Virus record (IMG/VR): IMGVR_UViG_3300049149_000029
Span: 1 to 20,023 of that record
DNA length: 20,023 bases
Strand: one strand, 5' to 3'
Source: a virus
Positions 7,662 to 13,912 of this stretch are shown one piece after another. The first letter of the stretch is position 1. The number at the start of each line of letters is the position of its first letter. Below the pieces are notes generated by a model, which worked only from the letters and a program-made list of their open reading frames with translations, was not told the DNA's origin and did no database searches. The translations under genes and the position numbers were made by a program.

Positions 7662-9240
7662 CTCTATACCACTCCTTCAGCCCTCGCTTTAAATAAGCCG
7701 GCATATCTTCGTCAATAACTTCTTCCAACATCATTTCCATTTCATAAGGATCGTCATGAATGGAAATTGTTTTCTGAACTGGTTTTTTATCTATTTCATA
7801 AGCGTCCAGATAACGGCCAATAAGAAGAGCAAGCATAGCGGCATAATCACAATGCCTTCCGTCTGGGGTTTCAATCGGTACAATATTAATTTCACCTTTT
7901 GAATACCTCTTCTTGACGTTAGCAAAATCCTTCTTGACAAGTTTATCATTTGGTAATTCAACTTCTTTTGCTTCCATGCGAGCAAGAAGAGATAAATAGT
8001 TCTTGTTCTTATTTATCTTCGTAATAGTTACTTCGGATAGTCCAAGGCCAATATCAAATGCCAAATCACGAATTGCTGGAGCCTGGTATTGATCAGATAT
8101 AATTGTTTCTATTTCATAACTTTGACAGATTGGCAGGATCTCCGCGAGTATTTTTTTAGGAGACAATGGTTCCGTTTGAGATCCTTGCCATTGAGCGTTA
8201 TAAACGACCCTAAATTTGCGATTGTCTGGCGACTCAGCAATACAAAAAGTCCAAGCGTTTGTCGTCGCAGCAGGATCCATGACAGCCATGTAACGCTTGC
8301 CTCTCTCAAATGGAATGACAAGTGGCTCTTTTCTAATGCATTGTTCGATAACAGCATGCGAAAAAAACTGTGCTTCTGGATCCGCGAATTGCGCAAGTAC
8401 GTCTGTCTTGTATGTGTCCGGATCTTTCTCCTCAAGTTCTTTACACCTTTCAGGAGTCCAATACTCCGGATTCATCCGAAATGAATATGCCTGAACAATA
8501 ATACATTTTTGCTCTACGTTTCCCTTGTTCGCCTCGTACAAATCAAAAACATATCCAGTTCGCCCTACCGGACTACCAAGATACATAATCCAGGCGCCTT
8601 TCAGAAGACGCATTCGCACAGCTTTAACTTGTGCTTCTAGATTTATTACACCCTCATCTTCGCTCGCCATACGAGGGGCTTCATCAAAAATAACAGACGC
8701 GCACCAACGACTAACGAGATTGACACCGCGTGAACTCATCGCAGAGACCTTAATCTCTACGCGGTGTCCGTTCGGATGATTTATAAGTACGGAGCTACCA
8801 GTTATTTTCTTGGCAAGCATCGCGGAAAGAAACGGACTTTCCGTAAATGCGCCAACAATGTATTTTAGAGTTTCTTCTGCGTTGTCAGTTGTCGCTGAGA
8901 CAATAGATACTCGCGGAGTTTCTCCGGCTCGTAGATGGATCCCGTTTTCAGCAGTAGTTTGGACAGATAAAGCTGCCCATATACCCGCCGCCGCACAAAT
9001 AAGCGTTTTGCCGCACCTAATTCCACAAAGTAACTCAATCTCGTTACAGTTTCCTGGAATTGGCCTAATGCCATGATACGTATCCTTCACATCTTCAATT
9101 GACCATAGATCATCCGGTATTTCTTTATAATCAAGAACCTTGCAAATAGAACGCTGTACCGGAGTTATTTTGTCTCCGAGACCAAAACCAAATTCATTGG
9201 TTAGAAGGTCTTCGAGGGATTCAAAAGGAAGAATAGACAA
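7654..9240 (-). CDS. terL: Terminase large subunit
   Basis: This encodes 528 residues: an ATPase that drives DNA into the procapsid plus the nuclease that cuts the concatemer. The Walker A motif (CGIRCGKTL) lies at about residues 72-80 and Walker B with the catalytic acidic pair (ASVIFDEAPR) at about 181-190. A coupling motif (LGSP) follows at about 221-224. The RNase H-like nuclease domain shows its three acidic residues in 'YMAVMDPAA' (D322), 'TIISDQYQ' (D383) and 'RHCDYAAML' (D465). The length is normal for the family. The start is TTG 9240; there is no in-frame Met before the Walker A motif, and the upstream stop is one base away, so coupling is likely. No intact small terminase is recognised nearby; the 10797-11102 gene is a weak candidate. 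Confidence 0.93.
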   Translation of the reverse strand: MSILPFESLEDLLTNEFGFGLGDKITPVQRSICKVLDYKEIPDDLWSIEDVKDTYHGIRPIPGNCNEIELLCGIRCGKTLICAAAGIWAALSVQTTAENGIHLRAGETPRVSIVSATTDNAEETLKYIVGAFTESPFLSAMLAKKITGSSVLINHPNGHRVEIKVSAMSSRGVNLVSRWCASVIFDEAPRMASEDEGVINLEAQVKAVRMRLLKGAWIMYLGSPVGRTGYVFDLYEANKGNVEQKCIIVQAYSFRMNPEYWTPERCKELEEKDPDTYKTDVLAQFADPEAQFFSHAVIEQCIRKEPLVIPFERGKRYMAVMDPAATTNAWTFCIAESPDNRKFRVVYNAQWQGSQTEPLSPKKILAEILPICQSYEIETIISDQYQAPAIRDLAFDIGLGLSEVTITKINKNKNYLSLLARMEAKEVELPNDKLVKKDFANVKKRYSKGEINIVPIETPDGRHCDYAAMLALLIGRYLDAYEIDKKPVQKTISIHDDPYEMEMMLEEVIDEDMPAYLKRGLKEWYRDD

Positions 9241-9241
9241 A

Positions 9242-9703
9242 TCAATAGCTCGGTGTAATTCCCCTCGACCTCAACCTAGTTCGCCAATCAACAAATTCGT
9301 TATTCACCCAGAATCCCCATCCTGAGACTTTCGGACCCACGATGAAAAGCGTCCACGGATCGCCCTCCAGAGATGAGATCCGATGGAAAGTATCACCACG
9401 GAAAAGATTAATAGAAAAACGGGTAAGCCGTCGCTCAATAAATTGACCGGTTCGTGTAAGTCGCTGTTCAGTATATCCTCCATTTAGAATAATTGAAATG
9501 CACCATTTCCAAGGATGATTATGAACACACGGATCCATATCGTATTGCTTAAAATTATGCAAATACGCAGACCACGATACGGCCACATTATTCTGAGGAG
9601 ACCACCCTCGGACAAGGTATCGAAGTAAATAAATGCCTTCTTCGTTTTCAATTACACGCTCTTGCAGTTTGCTTGCAAGCCATTTAATAAATCTTAGGAA
9701 CAT
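9242..9703 (-). CDS. Cupin-fold phage protein
   Basis: This encodes 153 residues. The central part reads 'MDPCVHNHPWKWCISIILNGGYTEQ', then 'FRGDTFHRISS', then 'PWTLFIVGPKVSGWGFW'. A His-x-His-Pro-Trp motif, a 'GGYTE' strand, a 'GD..HR' motif and a final 'GP...WGFW' are the hallmarks of a small metal-binding cupin family often found in phages. The two His of HNH (within HNHPW) and the later His of TFHRI could bind a metal. Substrate and reaction are not known for the phage members. The start ATG 9703 overlaps the end of the upstream gene by ten bases. Placed next to terminase, it may be virion- or modification-related, but this is not shown. Confidence 0.7.
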   Translation of the reverse strand: MFLRFIKWLASKLQERVIENEEGIYLLRYLVRGWSPQNNVAVSWSAYLHNFKQYDMDPCVHNHPWKWCISIILNGGYTEQRLTRTGQFIERRLTRFSINLFRGDTFHRISSLEGDPWTLFIVGPKVSGWGFWVNNEFVDWRTRLRSRGITPSY

Positions 9704-9951
9704 TTTCTTTTCTTTGGCAAATTAACCCATGCATCTTTTTGTGCACTTAACTTTGATGGCCCAAGCCCAACTGAAACAGTCATTCCAGCTTCGCGCAGAA
9801 ATGCGTAAAACATTGGCTGTTTCGATTTGTCGCCAATTACAACAAACGGACGTTCGTCAAATACGATTGCCCTTGTTCTTCCTGGTTTTGCTAGCCATGC
9901 TATAAGGCTCACGTCCTGATTTTTTTTCTGTATTACTACTATCTTCTCCAT
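9694..9951 (-). CDS. Small basic phage protein, unknown
   Basis: This encodes 85 residues with well-formed strand/helix alternation (TRAIVFDERPFVVIGDKSKQPMFYAFLREAGMTVSVG). It starts at ATG 9951 after AAGGTGG. Its first 95 bases overlap the 3' end of the upstream gene in another frame, an unusually long overlap for this compact operon. It ends 'KKRKCS', overlapping the cupin gene start. No family recognised. An A8 run on the coding strand (9920-9927) lies inside the overlap. Confidence 0.6.
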   Translation of the reverse strand: MEKIVVIQKKNQDVSLIAWLAKPGRTRAIVFDERPFVVIGDKSKQPMFYAFLREAGMTVSVGLGPSKLSAQKDAWVNLPKKRKCS

Positions 9952-10183
9952 TTGACACCACCTTCAATTCAACCGGAAGCGGGGGTTCAGACATCCAATG
10001 CGTAATATCCTTTAAGTTCCAAGTATGCCCACCACATTCTTCAAATAACTTTTGGCTAGCATGGAACTGGCCGTGTCTGACCGAACGAAGAGAATGCGTT
10101 CTGCTTGATGTAACAACACAAAAAATTATAGGTTCCTTGTCATTCGGTAGGCTGTTTTTCGTCGTTTTCCAATATTCCTGCAT
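9857..10183 (-). CDS. Small phage protein with DUF551-like C-terminal motif
   Basis: This encodes 108 residues starting at ATG 10183, chosen because GAAGGAAG lies about six bases upstream; a longer frame reaches 10246 but its extra part has no ribosome site and overlaps the GroES gene more. The middle shows 'CGGHTWNLKDITHWMSEPPLPVE', which resembles the ending 'ITHWMPLPEPP' of DUF551 phage proteins. The last 31 residues are polar and low in complexity (SSNTEKKSGREPYSMASKTRK), and they lie in the 95-base overlap with the next gene. They may have been added after loss of an earlier stop. Function unknown. Confidence 0.6.
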   Translation of the reverse strand: MQEYWKTTKNSLPNDKEPIIFCVVTSSRTHSLRSVRHGQFHASQKLFEECGGHTWNLKDITHWMSEPPLPVELKVVSNGEDSSNTEKKSGREPYSMASKTRKNKGNRI

Positions 10184-10454
10184 TGGTTTCTTCCTTCTTA
10201 ATCGTTCCAACAATATCTTTCTCAGATATTGAAATATAATTAACACGTTCGAGCGTTATTTCGATTCCAGCACCATCCTTAAAAACAACCAAATCATCGA
10301 TATGAATATTGTATTTACAATCTGGACCAATTGCAATTATCTTACCACGATCTATCTTTTTTGTGGCTGTGGCTGGAACTACAATCAATCCAACCATTTC
10401 TTCCGGAATGCCAGGTTTAATTATTACACGATCACCGAGAGGTATAATTTCCAT
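10140..10454 (-). CDS. GroES-like co-chaperonin
   Basis: This encodes 104 residues from ATG 10454 (MEIIPLGDRVIIKP). A TTG 12 bases upstream is possible but less likely, because GroES proteins begin just before 'PLGDRV'. Seen in order: the GroES start 'IIPLGDRVIIKP', a hydrophobic mobile-loop tripeptide in 'VGLIVVP' (IVV in place of IVL, the part that binds GroEL), 'RGKIIAIG', a shortened roof region, 'DDLVVFKDGAGIEI', and the closing 'YISISEKDIVGTIKK'. The 20-residue C-terminal tail is extra. The co-chaperonin caps GroEL for folding in the cytoplasm. The reduced roof and short loop recall T4 gp31, which lets GroEL fold the large coat protein. It lies in the head operon, so a capsid-folding role is a fair inference. 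Confidence 0.88.
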   Translation of the reverse strand: MEIIPLGDRVIIKPGIPEEMVGLIVVPATATKKIDRGKIIAIGPDCKYNIHIDDLVVFKDGAGIEITLERVNYISISEKDIVGTIKKEETNAGILENDEKQPTE

Positions 10455-10456
10455 TT

Positions 10457-10729
10457 TCACATCCAATAAGCAACGTTTTCCATCGGCACATAAATGCTTG
10501 AACGCGTTTTATGTGGAACCATTGGACGGTCATCGTTTCCGTCCTTCGGGACTGGCTTGGAATCATCACGAACGAGCGCCGTCATTATCAAAATCCGATG
10601 ATCGAAATCTGCTTGAATTCGCAGATTCAACATTGAATTAACTTCTTGACTTGGATTGTTCGTGTGCGGATTCATTGCCGCTTGAATGAATTTAACCCGA
10701 CGAACTTCTGTCAATTTATTCTCACTCAT
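10457..10729 (-). CDS. Small phage protein, unknown
   Basis: This encodes 90 residues. A helical start (MSENKLTEVRRVKFIQAAMNPHT) is followed by a segment with strands ('LNLRIQADFDHRILIMTALVRDD') and a polar stretch. The stop lies two bases before the GroES start, so the two may be co-translated. A GGAG sits about 12 bases before ATG 10729. No family recognised. Confidence 0.65.
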   Translation of the reverse strand: MSENKLTEVRRVKFIQAAMNPHTNNPSQEVNSMLNLRIQADFDHRILIMTALVRDDSKPVPKDGNDDRPMVPHKTRSSIYVPMENVAYWM

Positions 10730-10735
10730 CTTGAC

Positions 10736-10813
10736 TCAGCTCCATTCGATCATCCAATCAATCAGCTCTACTACAAGCTTTTTACTTTCATTCTCTTTAT
10801 TGTTTTCCAACAT
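10736..10813 (-). CDS. Possible 25-residue peptide
   Basis: The 67-base gap between two minus-strand genes holds an ATG frame from 10813, overlapping the end of the upstream gene by 17 bases. The peptide reads MLENNKENESKKLVVELIDW then MIEWS and would form a charged start plus an amphipathic helix. A GAGGGA lies about 11 bases upstream. It is short, so chance is a fair alternative. If not translated, the gap has no other visible content. Confidence 0.3.
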   Translation of the reverse strand: MLENNKENESKKLVVELIDWMIEWS

Positions 10814-11102
10814 TTTTATTTTTATCCCTCTGTTCCATTTCCTTAATTATGAGCGCCTTCATACGCTCAAGTTGAAGCAGCGCCGCTTCGGGATTCTTTT
10901 TCATCAAATTCAAATCCATTCCGGTTCGCTTGCTCAGCCTAGCCAAAACGCATTGGTGCGCCTTCGTAAGAAGCGTTACGAGCGAAAGCGGAAGAGGCTT
11001 TGTTTCCGAATCGTTATCCTCGTATTTGGATAATTCGGACTTGGCGAGCGAAAGCATTCGCCGCTCAAGTTCGCCTAGTTCCTCGTCGGCTTCGGAGAAC
11101 AT
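10797..11102 (-). CDS. Helical phage protein, unknown (weak candidate small terminase)
   Basis: This encodes 101 residues, all predicted helical and highly charged (ELGELERRMLSLAKSELSKY, then AALLQLERMKALIIKEMEQRD). The start ATG 11102 sits in a TAATG overlap with the upstream stop. Small terminase subunits are short helical proteins encoded a few genes upstream of the large subunit, so this is one candidate. However, I see no clear helix-turn-helix, and other genes intervene. I regard the role as unknown. Confidence 0.6.
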   Translation of the reverse strand: MFSEADEELGELERRMLSLAKSELSKYEDNDSETKPLPLSLVTLLTKAHQCVLARLSKRTGMDLNLMKKNPEAALLQLERMKALIIKEMEQRDKNKNVGKQ

Positions 11103-11491
11103 TATGAAGTCGCAATCATCCCACGTTCTTTACAAACTTCCAAACAACAATCAACGGGTTCTTCAATCCAATATTTTTCCACATCTTCCTTAGTCGCCGG
11201 CATTGTCTGTTTTATATCCTTAAACTTAGTATGAATTATAGCTTCACAAACTGGACATTTCTCAGAACCGTCTTGATTGTTGTACAACAAATCTATTCCG
11301 CCAATATCAATCGCACGAGCATAAATCATTCCCATGGCTCGCCATAATGGATCGTAATTACTTGCGGTATGGCCGTCGTCATTTTGCAACTTAGCAAGAA
11401 GCTGAGGCGTGTCCTTTGATACCAAATGCCCAAGTCCACGAGAATCAATACATTCTCTTAACATCTTCCAATGATTATCACATATTTTCAT
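11102..11491 (-). CDS. Conserved-type phage protein with Cys pair, unknown function
   Basis: This encodes 129 residues from ATG 11491 (MKICDNHWKMLRECIDSRGL). A TTG five codons earlier is possible, but no Shine-Dalgarno is placed for it. The pattern 'MKIC..HW..LR..ID.RGL.HLV', then 'FDPL/YDPLW.A..MI...A...GG', then 'CPVCEAI', then 'YWI..P.D...E...E.G' is typical of a small family found in many tailed phages. The CPVC motif with other cysteines and histidines suggests a zinc site. No activity is known to me. Confidence 0.75.
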   Translation of the reverse strand: MKICDNHWKMLRECIDSRGLGHLVSKDTPQLLAKLQNDDGHTASNYDPLWRAMGMIYARAIDIGGIDLLYNNQDGSEKCPVCEAIIHTKFKDIKQTMPATKEDVEKYWIEEPVDCCLEVCKERGMIATS

Positions 11492-11556
11492 TTTAATACC
11501 CGGCAATCCTACACAACAACTTAAACGTTTCCGTGTCCACCACTACCGTTATCGGT

Positions 11557-11865
11557 TTATGGGTTTTTATCGTTTCGAGCAGTAAATGGATTCTCCGATT
11601 CGACTCCCGCGGGAGGACTCGGGATGGTTTCGCGATTGTCCTTTTCTTTACTGCCATTTATTAGCTCTTGCAAGAACGGGAAAGCAACTTCAACCTCAAT
11701 TTTTCGTTCCAACAATACTTCATACGCTTTCAATGCACGCTGAATGCCTTCACGAATAATTGCGGATTTTCCCGTTCGCGTTCGTTTGTGAATTATATCA
11801 AGTGCTTTCCAGTCGTCATCACTAATATAAATGGAATGCACTTGCATCTTTTTGGAAGTCATCAT
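11557..11865 (-). CDS. Ribbon-helix-helix transcriptional regulator
   Basis: This encodes 102 residues from ATG 11865 (a second ATG follows at once; a GTG lies at 11877, but it is probably upstream of the transcript start). Residues about 10-45 read 'QVHSIYISDDDWKALDIIHK' and 'GKSAIIREGIQRALKAYE': a beta-strand followed by two helices with the 'G.S...IREGI..AL' second helix. This is a typical CopG/MetJ-type fold that binds DNA as a dimer. The C-terminal half is a helix plus a Pro/Ser-rich tail (ETIPSPPAGVESENPF). It is the first gene of the long head operon, right behind its promoter, so autoregulation or control of the divergent promoter is likely but not shown. Confidence 0.8.
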   Translation of the reverse strand: MMTSKKMQVHSIYISDDDWKALDIIHKRTRTGKSAIIREGIQRALKAYEVLLERKIEVEVAFPFLQELINGSKEKDNRETIPSPPAGVESENPFTARNDKNP

Positions 11866-11879
11866 TGGCGTGAGCACCG

Positions 11880-11907
11880 AGTATAACTATGGGGTGCTAC
11901 GTGTCAA
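11880..11907 (-). promoter_or_regulatory. Sigma70-type promoter for the leftward head operon
   Basis: On the minus strand a perfect -35 box TTGACA (11902-11907) is followed by a 16-base spacer and a -10 box TATACT (11880-11885), five of six matches to consensus. Transcription should begin near 11873, leaving about eight bases before ATG 11865. It reads into the ribbon-helix-helix gene and the whole structural operon. Confidence 0.8.
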
Positions 11908-11924
11908 GAGGTTTGATCGAACGG

Positions 11925-12230
11925 CTTGGTCTGCAGGGGGGTCCCCCGCCGATCCGAGCCGCCGAGGCGCCGGGCGATGGCCCCGCGGATGCACCCCCAC
12001 CACCCGGCCTATACGCCCGAATGCCGCGTCCGTTCCGCGGAGACACCCCAACCCATGGTCGAGCTCACCGAAGCGTCTCTCCGCCGCCTGCGCTCCGGAA
12101 TGACCCGTCCCGGACTCGGCCCGGAGTGCCACTTCCCCAAGAAGACTTTGGGAAACGACGGATTCGAGGTCACATGGGACACATGGTGTCGTGTGGTGCA
12201 GCGCCCCGACCCGACAGGACTTTTTTTTTA
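11925..12230. other. Very GC-rich tract in the divergent control region
   Basis: This roughly 300-base stretch is far richer in G and C than either flank and is bounded by AT-rich sequence on both sides. Several open frames exist on both strands, but most translate to Pro/Arg/Gly-rich, unlikely proteins, as expected when GC-rich DNA lacks stops. One frame (12055-12231, plus) is listed apart. The tract may be foreign DNA, a regulatory region or an origin; nothing in it is diagnostic. Confidence 0.6.
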
Positions 12231-12231
12231 G
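12055..12231 (+). CDS. Possible 58-residue protein in the GC-rich tract
   Basis: A frame from ATG 12055 to TAG 12231 reads MVELTEASLRRLRSGMTRPG, then a second half 'TLGNDGFEVTWDTWCRVVQR'. Its third codon positions are mainly G or C and the second half looks protein-like. Against it: no Shine-Dalgarno at a good distance, and GC-rich DNA is poor in stops. The last codons run into a T9 tract. Treat as a weak call. Confidence 0.25.
   Translation: MVELTEASLRRLRSGMTRPGLGPECHFPKKTLGNDGFEVTWDTWCRVVQRPDPTGLFF
12187..12229 (+). terminator. Possible intrinsic terminator (imperfect stem plus T9)
   Basis: TGTCG (12187-12191) can pair with CGACA (12212-12216), with some further pairs inside, and nine T's follow at 12221-12229. 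The stem is imperfect. A second small hairpin (GACGA-TT-TCGTC, 12231-12242) follows. It would end rightward transcription out of the GC-rich tract before the rightward operon begins. Confidence 0.3.
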
Positions 12232-12544
12232 ACGATTTCGTCCTAATACTTCCTTGTGAACTGAGGTGTCCGAGTCCGAGTCCGGGACGAGTCAGCTTCC
12301 CGTGTGGGACGGCCCGTTTCTTGCCACACAACGCCGCAACAATTGCACACCCCTATGACACGACAATTCGTCAATCATATTCAATACTTCCAAAGTCAAT
12401 ATGATCGTAATGTCATGTAGTCAACTGCCCCCAACTCAGAATGACGCAACGCATAATTGGTCTTCCTCAGTGAATACGCATACATAGCTAGATGACACAC
12501 ACTGCCCTCTAACACAATTATATTCGGCACGAGTAATGCATTAG
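12232..12544. other. Gene-free control region before the rightward operon
   Basis: No credible gene is seen in these 313 bases. Visible items are a hexamer repeat GTCCGA-GTCCGA-GTCCGG (12268-12285) lying in a longer imperfect hairpin (CTGA 12261 to TCAG 12295), an inverted repeat at 12374-12405 listed apart, and a composition that falls from GC-rich to AT-rich toward 12540. Promoters and operators for the rightward operon are expected here. Confidence 0.5.
12374..12405. repeat. Inverted repeat, possible operator
   Basis: ATCATATT (12374-12381) and AATATGAT (12398-12405) are perfect 8-base inverted copies 16 bases apart. The centres lie about two helical turns apart, a spacing suited to a dimeric regulator. 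A candidate protein is the ribbon-helix-helix product of 11557-11865; no binding is shown. Confidence 0.45.
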
Positions 12545-12550
12545 TATAGT
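12545..12550 (+). promoter_or_regulatory. Possible -10 box of the rightward operon
   Basis: TATAGT lies just six bases before ATG 12557. No good -35 box sits upstream (TTCGGC at 12523-12528 is poor). If used, the transcript would start at or next to the ATG and so lack a leader, which agrees with the absence of a Shine-Dalgarno there. Confidence 0.3.
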
Positions 12551-12556
12551 TTAATC

Positions 12557-12781
12557 ATGAATACTCAAGAGCAGAAGATGCTGAATCAGATCAATAGTGA
12601 AGAGAAAACACCGGCTCAGATAAGCCGCGCTAGCAAGTTCCTCGCCTCAGTTCCCTACACGGCGCACGCGCTACGCCTCATGGCCGAAGTTGCAGAATCA
12701 GAATATGAGTGCCCGGCCCTGTACGAGGCGCTCAATAAGGCAGCGGACATGGTTGCTGCGGTGGAATCCACAATCCTGTAA
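12557..12781 (+). CDS. Small helical protein, unknown, first gene of rightward operon
   Basis: This encodes 74 residues, almost wholly helical (MNTQEQKMLNQINSEEKTPA, then FLASVPYTAHALRLMAEVAE and ALYEALNKAADMVAAVESTIL). There is no Shine-Dalgarno before ATG 12557, so the transcript may be leaderless. Its stop codon lies inside the 5' arm of the 11-bp stem at 12777-12833. The base use is richer in GC than the leftward operon, like the genes after it. No family recognised. Confidence 0.65.
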   Translation: MNTQEQKMLNQINSEEKTPAQISRASKFLASVPYTAHALRLMAEVAESEYECPALYEALNKAADMVAAVESTIL

Positions 12782-12833
12782 TCTCTCAGCCTGTGCGCCG
12801 CGCTCGTGGCGACGTACACGCAGAGAGATTACA
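12777..12833 (+). ncRNA. Long stem-loop between the first two rightward genes
   Basis: TGTAATCTCTC (12777-12787) pairs perfectly with GAGAGATTACA (12823-12833), an 11-bp stem that includes the stop codon of the upstream gene. Inside, after single mismatches, TGTGC pairs with GTACA, and GCC with GGC around an eight-base loop, with a GAC bulge. No T-run follows, so it is not a normal terminator. The AGGAG of the next gene lies just outside. It may stabilise or direct processing of the mRNA. I could not match it to a known ribozyme class. Confidence 0.6.
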
Positions 12834-12848
12834 TAATAGGAGAAAACA

Positions 12849-13910
12849 ATGTCACATATGTGGGATCGCGGTGTTTTAGACTCGTCTTCTTGGCACGGCC
12901 TAGAGGAAGTTGGCGTTTTCACTGACGCCGAAAGCATGATTGATCACGGTGAGAACTCGGGCGCGTGGCCTTGCGATCTGCAGGTTGCGCCGCTTTACGC
13001 TCACGTGAAAAACACGGACGTGCAGGTGCCGGTTCTGAACACCTCGGCACTGACCGCGTTCTACCGGGGACACCCGGCGCGTGTCGTTGGCGTCAACGGT
13101 GGCCGCTACTCGCCTCACAGCGTCGGCTCACGTAACGAGCTCATTCGTGCCGCCGTGCTCGCTGGTGCGAAGCCGACTGGCGCGTTCAGTCTCAAAGACG
13201 GCTCGGTCACGCTCGCGACGTTCCAAGTCAATGGCTCGGAAGACGGCATTGTTACGAATCTGCTAATGGTGGATTCGTACGATGGCACTCAGCAATTGCG
13301 CGTTGGGACAACCAGCATTCGAGTCGTTTGCGCAAACACACTGGCGAGCTCACTTCGTCAAGACGGCGCCGGAATGGCCGTTCTGCGTCACTCGGGCAAT
13401 CTCGACGGCAAGGTGCGGGCACTCCAAGACTCAATTGGCGAGGCGCTCAAGACGGGTCAGAAGATCCGCGAATTGTACAATCGCGCAAAGCAGACGCGCA
13501 TTAGCAAGGTTCAGGCAGACATTATCCTGAATAAGCTGTTTCCGCTCGCCGAAAAGGATGCTCCTCAGGTGGCGGTCACGCGCGCTGAAAATGAACAGCG
13601 CGAGGCTCTCATGGCTGCGTCCAACGTGGTCAACAATGACGGCAGCACGGTCGCTACGCTCTGGAACGCCGCTACGTATCTCGTGGACCGTGAAGTCGAC
13701 GGCTCTGCGCGCAGCACGCGTTCTGGTGACTCCCTGAGCTCCCTTTTGCTCGGCCAGCGCGCCAAGCGCATTGACGAGGTTCAGTCAATTATCGAGATGG
13801 TTTTGGCAGATGGCTCAATTCAAGAGATGACGATTGCTGAGGCAGCTCAGACCGAATCTCAGAAACAAGGCTTTGAGGACTTGCTTTCGCGTCCAGTGAG
13901 TGTTATCTAA
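12849..13910 (+). CDS. DUF932 phage/plasmid-like protein
   Basis: This encodes 353 residues from ATG 12849, seven bases after AGGAG. The pattern matches the DUF932 family: an N-terminal 'WHGLEEVGVFTDAESM', then 'NGGRYSPHSVGSRNELIRAAV', 'KDGSVTLATFQVN', the strongly conserved 'TTSIRVVCANTLASSLRQDG', and 'VRHSGNLDGKV'-like 'AVLRHSGNLDGKVRALQDSI'. The length is normal. DUF932 proteins occur widely in phages, plasmids and mobile islands; their molecular function is not established. No catalytic motif can be assigned. A hammerhead ribozyme begins three bases after its stop, so the 3' end of this mRNA is probably made by self-cleavage. Confidence 0.88.
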   Translation: MSHMWDRGVLDSSSWHGLEEVGVFTDAESMIDHGENSGAWPCDLQVAPLYAHVKNTDVQVPVLNTSALTAFYRGHPARVVGVNGGRYSPHSVGSRNELIRAAVLAGAKPTGAFSLKDGSVTLATFQVNGSEDGIVTNLLMVDSYDGTQQLRVGTTSIRVVCANTLASSLRQDGAGMAVLRHSGNLDGKVRALQDSIGEALKTGQKIRELYNRAKQTRISKVQADIILNKLFPLAEKDAPQVAVTRAENEQREALMAASNVVNNDGSTVATLWNAATYLVDREVDGSARSTRSGDSLSSLLLGQRAKRIDEVQSIIEMVLADGSIQEMTIAEAAQTESQKQGFEDLLSRPVSVI

Positions 13911-13912
13911 TA

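Noticed and set aside
5293-8779. Plus-strand frames opposite portal and terminase
   Set aside because: They are shadows of strongly supported minus-strand genes and have no family likeness.
10184-10246. Upstream extension of the 9857 gene to 10246
   Set aside because: It lies wholly inside the GroES gene in another frame and has no ribosome site.
12233-12245. Minus-strand GGACGAAA, a hammerhead-like piece
   Set aside because: No CTGANGA with matching stems lies within reach, so no hammerhead can be built.
11887-12404. Several open frames of 80-170 codons on both strands of the GC-rich tract
   Set aside because: They are Pro/Arg/Gly-rich, overlap each other, lack ribosome sites and are expected in stop-poor GC-rich DNA.
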